From contig JAEWGQ010000210.1 in assembly GCA_023388235.1 (NCBI GenBank), positions 1 to 9,337 on the forward strand: DNA of 9,337 nt. Direction: 5' to 3'. Of this stretch, positions 1 through 6,258 are shown one piece after another. The translations under genes were made by a program, and so were the position numbers. This stretch comes from Actinomycetes bacterium. Lineage in GTDB: Bacteria; Actinomycetota; Actinomycetes; Actinomycetales; Cellulomonadaceae. How positions within the stretch are numbered: the first letter of the stretch is position 1; every line of letters starts with the position of its first letter. Below the pieces are notes generated by a model. That model saw nothing but the letters and a program-made list of their open reading frames with translations, did not search any database and had not been told where the DNA came from.

Positions 1-2
1 TG

Positions 3-161
3 GAGCGGGCGACCGCCGCGGTGCGCGCGGTCGAGCTGCGCATGCTCGCGGGTCTCACCGACGCCGAGCGGGAGACGACGTTCCGGGCGCTGCGCCGGAT
101 GACGCGGTCGCTGCGCGAGGGCGCCGAGGGCCCGGACGGCACCAGCCGCCACGACTGGTAG
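3..161 (+). CDS. MarR-family transcriptional regulator, C-terminal fragment (5' end outside window)
   Basis: An open frame enters from the left edge and ends at TAG 159-161, giving 52 residues. The visible part reads ...VRAVELRMLAGLTDAE followed by RETTFRALRRMTRSLRE, then a hydrophilic tail ending SRHDW. The pattern LxxLTxxExxxfxxLLxxm is the usual last dimerisation helix pair of MarR-type repressors. The winged-helix DNA-binding part lies upstream, outside the window, so the ligand and targets cannot be judged. The stop is 10 bases before the next gene, so the two are probably co-transcribed. The main uncertainty is that only about a third of the protein is visible; another winged-helix family with a similar C-terminal helix is possible. 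Confidence 0.6.
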   Translation, partial: ERATAAVRAVELRMLAGLTDAERETTFRALRRMTRSLREGAEGPDGTSRHDW

Positions 162-171
162 ACATGCCCGC

Positions 172-720
172 ATGACAGCGGAACGCGACTCCGACCAGGA
201 AGCGATGTCCGCGGCCCTCCGGACTCTCGACGACGTGCTGGAGAAGCAGGGCTGGGACCAGCCGGCCTCCCTCTGGTCGTTCTCGCGATCGCACGTCGGC
301 GAGGAGTTCATCCTGGAGGCGCGGATGGTCCTCGGCGGGGCGGCGTTCCAGCAGGGGCACCCCACCGACGTCCTCGCCGCGGTCGCGGACGCGGCGCAGA
401 CCCGCCGTCTCCCCGTCGGCGACCACCTGGTCGCGTTCGTCTTCGCCACCGAGGCCTGGACGGTCGTGGCGAGCGTGGACGACGAGCGGGAGATGATGGA
501 GCAGGCTGCCGACCGGCGCATCCACACCCACCCCGACAGGGTCGAGGTGCGGATGCTGTCCGCCGTCGACCGCGCGGGCTTCCGGTACGAGCACAGCTAC
601 GCGCGCGGCAGCGGCGAGCGCACGGAAGGGGTGTACCGCGCCGGCGAGCAGGGCGGGGGGATGGTGCTCGAGGGCGACGCGTACGAGTCCCTGGAGCGGC
701 TGGTCGAGGCCTGCGCCTGA
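172..720 (+). CDS. Unrecognised actinobacterial protein, 182 aa
   Basis: I cannot assign a function. The protein is soluble-looking and acidic, with no signal peptide, membrane segment or obvious catalytic motif. Near the N-terminus it has GWDQPASLWSF (about residues 27-37). In the middle is a hydrophobic stretch, LVAFVFATEAWTVVAS. Further on is HPDRVEVRMLSAVDRAGF (about 123-140). The combination GWDQPxxL ... HPDRxEVR loosely recalls a family of uncharacterised actinobacterial proteins (PPA1309-like), but this is from memory and weak. The ATG at 172 has no good ribosome site. An in-frame ATG at 205 (Met12) is preceded by AGGA at 197-200 and may be the true start, giving 171 residues. The high G/C third positions support this strand over the antisense frame. 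It follows the MarR gene by 10 bases. Confidence 0.65.
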   Translation: MTAERDSDQEAMSAALRTLDDVLEKQGWDQPASLWSFSRSHVGEEFILEARMVLGGAAFQQGHPTDVLAAVADAAQTRRLPVGDHLVAFVFATEAWTVVASVDDEREMMEQAADRRIHTHPDRVEVRMLSAVDRAGFRYEHSYARGSGERTEGVYRAGEQGGGMVLEGDAYESLERLVEACA

Positions 721-857
721 TCAGCGCCCGCGCAGCACCCAGGCGCTGGTGCAGCACGAGAAGAGGCCGGCGAACGGTCCGGCGTGCGCTACCGGGCCCG
801 GCTGACCGACACCGCCGTCCGGACCCCCTGCCGTGAGCACGAAGCGGCCGCAGGGCC
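721..857. other. Convergent intergenic gap
   Basis: This lies between the end of the unrecognised gene and the end of the CE7 esterase, which are read towards each other. I see no gene. An imperfect hairpin at 735-752 (GCAC/GTGC plus CAG/CTG with one bulged C and a GCG loop) and the palindrome CCGGGCCCGG near 797-806 could help end transcription, but neither is followed by a T-run on either strand, so no intrinsic terminator can be claimed. Confidence 0.4.
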
Positions 858-1835
858 TCAGCCCGCCGGCGCCGCGCGCACGGTGTCCGCCACGAACGCC
901 ACGGCCTCCTGGTCCTCGACCGGCCCGCCGGACTCGTGCCCGTTGTACCGCCAGACCCGCAGGTCCTTCGGCCCGTTCCACTCGCGGTGCGCGGCGACGA
1001 CGGTCGAGGGCGGGACGATCGTGTCCATGAGCGCGACGGAGAACCGCGCGGGGGCCGTGCCGCGGCGGGCGAGGGCCACGCCGTCGACGTACGACAGGGT
1101 GCGCAGCACGCGGTCCGCGGCGTCGCGGTGCACCGCCAGGTACTCGACCACCTCGGCGAACGGCTTGCTGTCGGTGATCCCCACGGCCCGGGCGATGTCG
1201 CACAGGAACGGCACGTTCGCGACCACGGCCGCGACGTCGTCGGCCAGCGCGCCGGCGGCGATCGCCATCGCCCCGCCCTGGCTGCCGCCGACCACGGACA
1301 CCCGGTCCGGGTCGGCGCCCGGCAGGAGCCGTGCGGCGTCGACGGCGCGGACGGCGTCGGTGAACAGCCGGCGGTAGTAGTACGTCGACGGGTCCTCGAT
1401 GCCGCGGGTCATGACGCCGGGCGCCTGCGGGCCGGTGCCCCACGGGTCGGGGGTCTCGCCGCGGCTCCAGCCGGAGCCCTGGCCGCGGGTGTCGACCTGC
1501 AGGTGCGCGAAGCCGGCCGACGCCCACAGCAGGTTCTCGGTCGCCTCGCCGCGCCCGCCGCCGTAGCCGACGTACTGCACGACGACGGGCAGCGGGCCGT
1601 CGACGCCGGCGGGGCGCCGGTACCACGCGCGGACGGGGTCGCCGCCGAAGCCCGCGAACGTGACGTCGTGGACCTCGAGGGTCGTCAGCGGGGTGTCGAC
1701 CCGCGTGGCGACGGGCGCCGTCCCGCGGTCGCGGCTCTCGGCGAGCGTGCTCGTCCAGAAGGCGTCGAAGTCGTCGGGCTCGACGAGCGCCGAGGTGTGC
1801 TGCCACAGCGCGGGCTCGGGAAGGTCCTGGAACAC
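858..1835 (-). CDS. Acetyl esterase of carbohydrate esterase family 7 (acetylxylan esterase / cephalosporin-C deacetylase type)
   Basis: A 325-residue alpha/beta hydrolase, the usual length of CE7 enzymes, which remove acetyl groups from sugars and xylo-oligosaccharides and also from cephalosporin C. All CE7 signatures are visible: Tyr91 in GYGGGRG (probable oxyanion-hole tyrosine), DTRGQGSGWS with RGQ at 117-119, nucleophile Ser185 in GGSQGG (183-188), catalytic Asp271 in DTIVPP, and catalytic His300 in the family HE pair (NGHES). There is no signal peptide, so it should act in the cytoplasm on imported substrate, as known CE7 enzymes do. The start is GTG at 1833-1835, supported by AAAGGA (1841-1846 on the minus strand) five bases upstream. 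It follows the LacI gene by 45 bases in the same direction and is likely in its operon. CE7 enzymes accept several acetylated sugars, so the real substrate is open. Confidence 0.93.
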   Translation of the reverse strand: MFQDLPEPALWQHTSALVEPDDFDAFWTSTLAESRDRGTAPVATRVDTPLTTLEVHDVTFAGFGGDPVRAWYRRPAGVDGPLPVVVQYVGYGGGRGEATENLLWASAGFAHLQVDTRGQGSGWSRGETPDPWGTGPQAPGVMTRGIEDPSTYYYRRLFTDAVRAVDAARLLPGADPDRVSVVGGSQGGAMAIAAGALADDVAAVVANVPFLCDIARAVGITDSKPFAEVVEYLAVHRDAADRVLRTLSYVDGVALARRGTAPARFSVALMDTIVPPSTVVAAHREWNGPKDLRVWRYNGHESGGPVEDQEAVAFVADTVRAAPAG

Positions 1836-1840
1836 GGGGG

Positions 1841-1846
1841 TCCTTT
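1841..1846 (-). promoter_or_regulatory. Ribosome binding site of the CE7 esterase
   Basis: AAAGGA on the minus strand, five bases before the GTG at 1835. It is the feature that fixes this non-ATG start. Confidence 0.7.
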
Positions 1847-1880
1847 GTGGTGGGTGGGGGCGGTGCGGGGGAGGCGGCCG

Positions 1881-2921
1881 TCAGGCGGGTGCGACGGAGC
1901 CCCGGGAGTGCAGCGGCATCGCGAGCCGCTCGACGTGCCCGGGAGGGAACGACCGTCCGTCGATCGTCGCGAGGAGCAGCTCGACGGCGCGCCGGCCGAG
2001 CTGCTCGTGCGGGATCGCGAACGACGAGAGTCCCGGTCGCAGCCACTCCGCCATCGGGTAGTCGTCGAACGACACCACGGACACGTCCTCGGGGACGCGC
2101 AGGCCGGCCTCCTGGAGGCCCTGGTAGACGCCGAAGGCGAGCCGGTCGTTGAAGGTGATGAGGGCGCGCGGCCGGCCGTCCGCCAGGAGCGCGCGGGTCG
2201 CCGCGAGGCCCTGCGGGGGGAGCCAGTCGTCGCACAGGTAGCCGGAGGCGGGGGCGAGGCCCTCGGCGGCGAGCGCCTCGCGGATGCCGGTCAGGCGTTC
2301 GGTGCCCGCGACCGTGCCCGGTGGCACGTCGTCCGGCCCGGGTCCGGCGCCGACGAGGTGGATCTCGCGGTGGCCCGCGTCGAGCAGCACGCGTGCGGCG
2401 GCGCGCCCGGCGGTGATCTCGTCGGGGATGACCGCGGGCGGCGCCCCGGGGCCGGCGGGCAGGGTGTTGAGCAGCACCGTCGGCACCCGGTCGAGCGAGG
2501 CCGGGACGGCGCGGGTCCGGGTGAACATCGAGGTCAGGATGATGCCGTCGACCTGACGGTCCTGCAGGGCGTCGATGAGGTCGCGCTCGGTGCCGGGGTC
2601 GCCCTCGGTCTCGCCGATGAACAGCATGAACCCGTGGTCGCGGGCGGCCTCGAGGGCCCCCTTGATCATGTCCCCGGCCAGCTGGCTGGTCGCGACCGTG
2701 TCGGAGACGAGCCCGAGGGTGCGGGTCGTGCCCTTGCGCAGACCGATCGAGACGATGTTGGGCCGGTAGCCCATCTCGGCGGAGGCCGCCCGGACCCGCT
2801 CCTGGACCTCCGCGGAGATCCGGAGCTCCGGACCGCGCCCGGACAGCACCAGCGAGGCGGTCGTCGACGACACCCCGGCGACGCGGGCGACGTCGGCCAG
2901 GGTCACGCGCTGTCGGCTCAC
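1881..2921 (-). CDS. LacI-family transcriptional repressor
   Basis: A 346-residue protein with the full LacI/GalR layout. The N-terminal helix-turn-helix is at residues 7-28 (TLADVARVAGVSSTTASLVL), the hinge helix at about 51-64 (GYRPNIVSIGLRKG, with Leu61 at the minor-groove position), and then a periplasmic-binding-protein-like sensor domain. The sensor ends with the usual SVVSFDDYPMAEWLRPGLSS segment (281-300). The recognition helix has TTASLVL instead of the more common TVSRVL, so the position of the operator-contacting Arg22 of E. coli LacI is a leucine (Leu24). Start GTG 2919-2921 has a strong AGGAGGA site five bases upstream. It is transcribed away from the sugar transporter operon, and a LacI-type palindrome (3043-3060) lies between them, so it most likely represses the transporter operon and perhaps itself and the esterase. 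The effector is presumably the imported sugar or a product, but this cannot be read from sequence. Confidence 0.95.
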   Translation of the reverse strand: MSRQRVTLADVARVAGVSSTTASLVLSGRGPELRISAEVQERVRAASAEMGYRPNIVSIGLRKGTTRTLGLVSDTVATSQLAGDMIKGALEAARDHGFMLFIGETEGDPGTERDLIDALQDRQVDGIILTSMFTRTRAVPASLDRVPTVLLNTLPAGPGAPPAVIPDEITAGRAAARVLLDAGHREIHLVGAGPGPDDVPPGTVAGTERLTGIREALAAEGLAPASGYLCDDWLPPQGLAATRALLADGRPRALITFNDRLAFGVYQGLQEAGLRVPEDVSVVSFDDYPMAEWLRPGLSSFAIPHEQLGRRAVELLLATIDGRSFPPGHVERLAMPLHSRGSVAPA

Positions 2922-2926
2922 GGCGG

Positions 2927-2933
2927 TCCTCCT
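2927..2933 (-). promoter_or_regulatory. Ribosome binding site of the LacI-family gene
   Basis: AGGAGGA on the minus strand, five bases before the GTG at 2921. It is a near-perfect Shine-Dalgarno match that fixes the start. Confidence 0.8.
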
Positions 2934-2942
2934 GTCCCTCGG

Positions 2943-2948
2943 ATCCTA
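2943..2948 (-). promoter_or_regulatory. Possible -10 box for the LacI/esterase transcript
   Basis: TAGGAT on the minus strand (TANNAT type, common in actinobacteria), just upstream of the LacI ribosome site. No matching -35 box is seen 16-19 bases further out, so this is only a suggestion. The leader would be very short. Confidence 0.2.
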
Positions 2949-3006
2949 GAGGGCGCCGGGAGGTGCGCATGCCCGCGCCGTGACGCACCCGTGACCTCGT
3001 GCCTGC

Positions 3007-3036
3007 TTGACAACCAGCGGCCCCACTGACGAGCAT
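3007..3036 (+). promoter_or_regulatory. Probable promoter of the sugar-uptake operon
   Basis: A perfect TTGACA -35 box lies at 3007-3012. The best -10 candidate at a normal distance is GAGCAT at 3031-3036 (18-base spacing, only three consensus matches). CATCAT at 3034-3039 matches better but is spaced 21 bases. Either choice puts the transcription start close to 3043, at the beginning of the operator, which is a good arrangement for repression by blocking initiation. The -35 element is seen directly; the -10 choice is inference. Confidence 0.45.
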
Positions 3037-3042
3037 CATGCC

Positions 3043-3060
3043 TGCTAAGCCGATTTAGCA
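3043..3060. promoter_or_regulatory. LacI-family operator
   Basis: TGCTAAGCCGATTTAGCA. The outer arms TGCTAA and TTAGCA are exact inverted repeats around a central CG, the hallmark of LacI/GalR operators (18 bp, CG-centred). The halves differ at two inner positions (TGCTAAGCC versus TGCTAAATC). The AT-rich arms stand out from the GC-rich surroundings. The site lies in the divergent region directly next to the LacI-family gene and just downstream of the TTGACA promoter. Confidence 0.8.
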
Positions 3061-3082
3061 CGAGTCCCGCCCCCGGGATTCG
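3061..3082 (+). promoter_or_regulatory. Leader hairpin upstream of the lipoprotein gene
   Basis: The arms CGAGTCCCG (3061-3069) and CGGGATTCG (3074-3082) pair over nine positions, with one G-U wobble, around a CCCC loop. The hairpin begins at the base after the operator and ends directly before the first AGGAGG. The wobble pairs only in the plus-strand transcript, which argues for a role as RNA. There is no T-run, so it is probably not a terminator; mRNA stabilisation or control of ribosome access are possible. Confidence 0.4.
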
Positions 3083-3102
3083 AGGAGGACGACAGAAGGA
3101 GA
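3083..3102 (+). promoter_or_regulatory. Two Shine-Dalgarno-like tracts before the TTG start
   Basis: AGGAGG at 3083-3088 and AGAAGGAGA at 3094-3102. The second is five bases before TTG 3108 and is the one that sets the start. The first has no start codon at a usable distance and may be a ribosome standby site or simply chance. Confidence 0.6.
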
Positions 3103-3107
3103 CGGCG

Positions 3108-4469
3108 TTGTCTCGAACGACTCGACGACTCAAGGGCGCCGCGGCCCCCCTGGGTCTGGCCACCCTGCTGGCCCTGACCGCGTGTGCCGCTCCGGGTGCG
3201 TCGTCGGACGACGCCCCCGAGGCCGGCACCACCCCCGTCGCACCCGCCGACTGGACGTGCGGCACCGACGACGTGACGCTCAGCGCGTACATCGAGACGG
3301 GCTTCCCGCTCGCCACCGCGCTCTTCGACGAGTTCACCGCGCAGCACCCGAACGTCACCTTCGACGTGCGCGAGGACCAGTTCACCGTCATCACCCAGAA
3401 CGCCCCGCGCGTGCTCGCCGACAACCCGCCGGACCTCATGCGGCTCCCGCAGGTCTCCGAGCTCGCCGAGGACGGCCTGCTCTACGACCTCGACGACGCC
3501 GCCGCGGCGTTCGGGTGGGACCAGTGGCCGGCGTCGCAGCTCGAGCAGATGCGGGTCGACGACGAGGGCCGCCGGGGCAACGGCCCGCTGTACGCCATGG
3601 GCCTGAACTTCTCCATGACGGGCGTCTTCTACAACACCGAGCTCGCGGCGCAGATCGGCATGACCGAGCCGCCCGCCACGCTCGCCGAGCTCGACGCGCT
3701 GCTGCAGAAGGCCAAGGACGCCGGGATCACGCCGATGGCGCAGTTCAACGGCGGCGCCACCGGCGGTCTGGCGTTCCCGCTGCAGGCCCTCATGGCGTCC
3801 TACGGCGAGCCGTCGGAGATCAACGCCTGGACCTTCCAGCAGCCCGGCGCCACCATCGACACCCCGGCGAACGTGCAGGCCGCCGAGCACCTGCAGCGGT
3901 GGATCGAGGCCGGCTACTTCGCCGACGACATCAACTCCCTGGACTACTCGATGATGATGAGCCGGTTCATGGAGGGCAAGAGCCTGTTCATCTTCAACGG
4001 CGACTGGGAGTCCGGGAACCTGGACGCGCAGATGCCGGGCAAGGTCGGCTTCTTCCTCGTCCCGCCCGTGGAGGCCGGCGGGGAGGTGGGCGCGATGTCG
4101 GCGCCCCTCACCTACGGCATCTCGGCCAAGGCCGAGCACCCGCAGTGCGCGGCGTACTTCCTGGACTGGATCGCGACCGACGAGAAGGCGCGCACCATCG
4201 CCGTCGAGATCGGCGGGTCGCACCCGATGGGCCCGGCGGACGCCTTCATGCCCGAGATCGACGCCGGCACCGTGACCGCCCAGACCCTGGCCGCGGGCGC
4301 CACGATCGGCGAGGACAACGGCGCCATGGAGTTCATCGCGAACGCGACGGGCGCGATCTACCCCAAGAGCTGGACGCCGAACCTGCAGAAGCTCGTCGCG
4401 GGGGACCAGGACGCCGCGGGCCTGCTCCAGGCCGTGCAGGCCGACTACGAGAACGAGATCGGCGGCTGA
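3108..4469 (+). CDS. Sugar ABC transporter substrate-binding lipoprotein (family 1, CUT1)
   Basis: A 453-residue extracellular solute-binding protein. It would be anchored outside the membrane to catch a sugar and deliver it to the two permeases encoded next. The N-terminus has basic residues (RTTRRLK), a hydrophobic core and a lipobox, LTAC, with the lipidated Cys26. The mature protein has typical family-1 features: an N-terminal lobe beginning VTLSAYIETGFPLATALFDE, FMEGKSLFIFNGDWE near residue 290, and a tail YPKSWTPNLQKLVAGDQDAA. The start is TTG at 3108 with a strong AGAAGGAGA site; this start gives a complete lipoprotein signal. The TGA stop overlaps the ATG of the first permease. A position just behind the LacI operator makes it the first gene of the regulated operon. 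The bound sugar is not readable from sequence; sucrose or a modified sucrose is suggested by the phosphorylase at the end of the operon. Confidence 0.93.
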   Translation: MSRTTRRLKGAAAPLGLATLLALTACAAPGASSDDAPEAGTTPVAPADWTCGTDDVTLSAYIETGFPLATALFDEFTAQHPNVTFDVREDQFTVITQNAPRVLADNPPDLMRLPQVSELAEDGLLYDLDDAAAAFGWDQWPASQLEQMRVDDEGRRGNGPLYAMGLNFSMTGVFYNTELAAQIGMTEPPATLAELDALLQKAKDAGITPMAQFNGGATGGLAFPLQALMASYGEPSEINAWTFQQPGATIDTPANVQAAEHLQRWIEAGYFADDINSLDYSMMMSRFMEGKSLFIFNGDWESGNLDAQMPGKVGFFLVPPVEAGGEVGAMSAPLTYGISAKAEHPQCAAYFLDWIATDEKARTIAVEIGGSHPMGPADAFMPEIDAGTVTAQTLAAGATIGEDNGAMEFIANATGAIYPKSWTPNLQKLVAGDQDAAGLLQAVQADYENEIGG

Positions 4470-5437
4470 TGATGGCATCGCGGACGACCGGCACGACCGG
4501 TCCCCGCGAGGCCGTCGAGCGATCCACCACCGACGCCGAGGCCAGGCGCCGTGCCCTCAGGGCGCGGCGCCTGCGCCGAGGGTGGGTCGCCCTCGGTCTC
4601 GTGGTCCCGGCGGCGCTGGCGTACCTCGTGTTCGTGCTGCGCCCGCTCGCCCTGACCGTGCAGTACTCCTTCTACGACTGGAACGGCGTCACCGAGTCGA
4701 CCTGGGTGGGGCTGGGCAACTACCGCCGGCTGCTGGAGCGGCCCGAGCTGCTCGGGTCCATCGTCAACGCGCTGCAGCTGATCATCTACTTCAGCTTCGT
4801 GCCCGTGGTCCTGGGCCTGCTGGTCGCCGCCACGATCCGGAAGTTCGCGACCAGCCGCCTCGCGCTGGTGTCCCGGACCGTGCTGTTCCTGCCGCAGGTC
4901 ATCCCGCTCGTCGCGGCGGGCATCATGTGGACGTGGCTGCTCGCCAGCGACGGCCTGGTCAACGAGGTGCTGCGCGCCCTCGGGCTGGGCTCGGTCGCCC
5001 GGGCCTGGCTCGGTGACACGGCGACCGCCCTGCCGGCCGTCGGGGTCATCGGCGCGTGGGTCGCGCTCGGCCTGTGCATGCTGCTCCTGCTCGCGGGCAT
5101 GGCCAAGATCGACCCCGCGCTCTACGAGGCCGCGCGGATCGACGGCGCCGGCGCGGTCCGGGAGTTCTTCGCGATCACGCTGCCGAGCGTCCGCCAGGAG
5201 ATCGGCGTCTGCGTGACCGTCACGGTGATCGCCGCGCTCGCGGCGTTCGACATCGTCTACATCTCGACCCAGGGCGGCCCGGCGAACTCCACGCTGGTCC
5301 CGGGGCTGGAGATCTTCTACCTCGGGTTCTTCAGCCGCGAGGTCGGGCAGGCGTCCGCGCTGGCGGTCGTCTTCATGGCGCTCGTCCTGGCCATCGTCCT
5401 GCCGATCCAGCGCCTCACGAGGGAGGGTGACCGGTGA
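4469..5437 (+). CDS. Sugar ABC transporter permease, MalF/UgpA type
   Basis: A 322-residue inner-membrane protein of the CUT1 family and one half of the translocation channel. After a long charged N-terminal tail (about 38 residues, rich in Arg and Glu), six hydrophobic segments are visible at roughly 39-59, 98-120, 134-158, 192-210, 244-262 and 294-314. The cytoplasmic EAA loop, which docks with the ATPase, is at 220-239: EAARIDGAG, then I236 and the closing LP (238-239). ATG 4469 overlaps the TGA of the lipoprotein gene, and the next codon is also ATG (4472), so either may be used. No strong ribosome site is present, so translation is probably coupled to the upstream gene. It overlaps the second permease by four bases (GTGA). 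Confidence 0.93.
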   Translation: MMASRTTGTTGPREAVERSTTDAEARRRALRARRLRRGWVALGLVVPAALAYLVFVLRPLALTVQYSFYDWNGVTESTWVGLGNYRRLLERPELLGSIVNALQLIIYFSFVPVVLGLLVAATIRKFATSRLALVSRTVLFLPQVIPLVAAGIMWTWLLASDGLVNEVLRALGLGSVARAWLGDTATALPAVGVIGAWVALGLCMLLLLAGMAKIDPALYEAARIDGAGAVREFFAITLPSVRQEIGVCVTVTVIAALAAFDIVYISTQGGPANSTLVPGLEIFYLGFFSREVGQASALAVVFMALVLAIVLPIQRLTREGDR

Positions 5438-6258
5438 TCGTCTCCCACCGCGAGACGTGGCTCGGCCGCGTCCTGCTCGTCCTGCTGATGGTCGTCACGG
5501 TCGTGCCGTTCGTCAGCCTGTTCGTCACGGCCCTGCACGAGCCCGGGACCTACCCCTCGGGGCTGGCGTGGCCCGAGACGCCGCACTGGTCGAACTTCGC
5601 CGACGCGTTCCGGGCCGCCGACATGGGCGCGCTGCTGTGGTCGAGCCTGCTGATCGAGATCGGCGTCGTGCCCGTGGCGCTGCTCATCTCGACGCTCGCG
5701 GGCTTCTCGCTGGGGCACCTGCGCCCGCCGGGGCACCGGCTGGTGTTCCTGGTGTTCGTGCTGGGCCTGACCCTGCCGTTCCAGGCGGTCATCGTGCCGC
5801 TGTACTACCAGATGCGGGACCTGGGCCTGCTGAACACCCGCTGGGCCATCATCCTGCCGCTGATCGGCCTGTACATGCCGTTCGCGGTGATGTGGATGCG
5901 CGCGCACTTCGTCAACATGCCCGAGGAGCTGTCCGAGGCGGCGCGCATCGACGGCGCGGGCACGTGGACGCTGTTCAGCCGGATCCACCTGCCGCTGTCC
6001 AGCCCCGCGCTGTCCTCGCTCGGGATCCTGCTGTTCCTGTGGACGTGGAACCAGTTCCTGCTCGCGATCGTGCTGGTGGACGACCCCGCGCAGCGGACGA
6101 TGGCCGGGGCGCTGGGGGCGTTCCAGGGGCAGTGGGGGACCGACGTGCCCCTGCTGTGCGCCGGGTCGCTGCTCATCCTCACCCCGACGCTGCTGGTGTT
6201 CGTGGCGTTCCAGCGCCAGTTCGTCTCGGCCCTCATGCAGGGTGCGCTCAAGGGATGA
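5434..6258 (+). CDS. Sugar ABC transporter permease, MalG/UgpE type
   Basis: A 274-residue partner permease, the normal size for MalG-type subunits. Hydrophobic segments lie near 11-33, 66-91, 103-125, 136-158, 190-215 and 239-260. The EAA loop is EAARIDGAG starting at Glu168, with I184 and LP at 186-187. The C-terminal FQRQFVSALMQGALKG is the typical end of this subfamily. Start GTG 5434 overlaps the previous stop by four bases and has GGGAGGG (5421-5427) six bases upstream. No ATP-binding subunit follows: the next genes are enzymes. As in other actinobacterial CUT1 systems, a shared ATPase of the MsiK/MalK type encoded elsewhere is expected. The stop overlaps the esterase start by four bases (ATGA). 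Confidence 0.94.
   Translation: MIVSHRETWLGRVLLVLLMVVTVVPFVSLFVTALHEPGTYPSGLAWPETPHWSNFADAFRAADMGALLWSSLLIEIGVVPVALLISTLAGFSLGHLRPPGHRLVFLVFVLGLTLPFQAVIVPLYYQMRDLGLLNTRWAIILPLIGLYMPFAVMWMRAHFVNMPEELSEAARIDGAGTWTLFSRIHLPLSSPALSSLGILLFLWTWNQFLLAIVLVDDPAQRTMAGALGAFQGQWGTDVPLLCAGSLLILTPTLLVFVAFQRQFVSALMQGALKG

Noticed and set aside
55..594. Minus-strand frame of 179 residues opposite the unrecognised plus-strand gene
   Set aside because: The plus-strand frame has the better codon bias and more protein-like composition, and it follows the MarR gene naturally.
735..752. Hairpin as intrinsic terminator of the 172-720 gene
   Set aside because: The stem is bulged and short, with no T-run after it on either strand.
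936..3029. Plus-strand open frame of 697 residues
   Set aside because: Low-complexity Arg/Gly/Val-rich translation opposite two real minus-strand genes.
721..3039. Minus-strand open frame of 772 residues
   Set aside because: Its translation is Arg/Pro/Gly-rich with no fold, and it runs antiparallel-in-frame-shift over the CE7 esterase and LacI genes, which have clear motifs. It is a GC-rich shadow.
3045..4478. Minus-strand open frame of 477 residues
   Set aside because: It is antisense to the lipoprotein gene and covers the operator and leader; no domain is recognisable.
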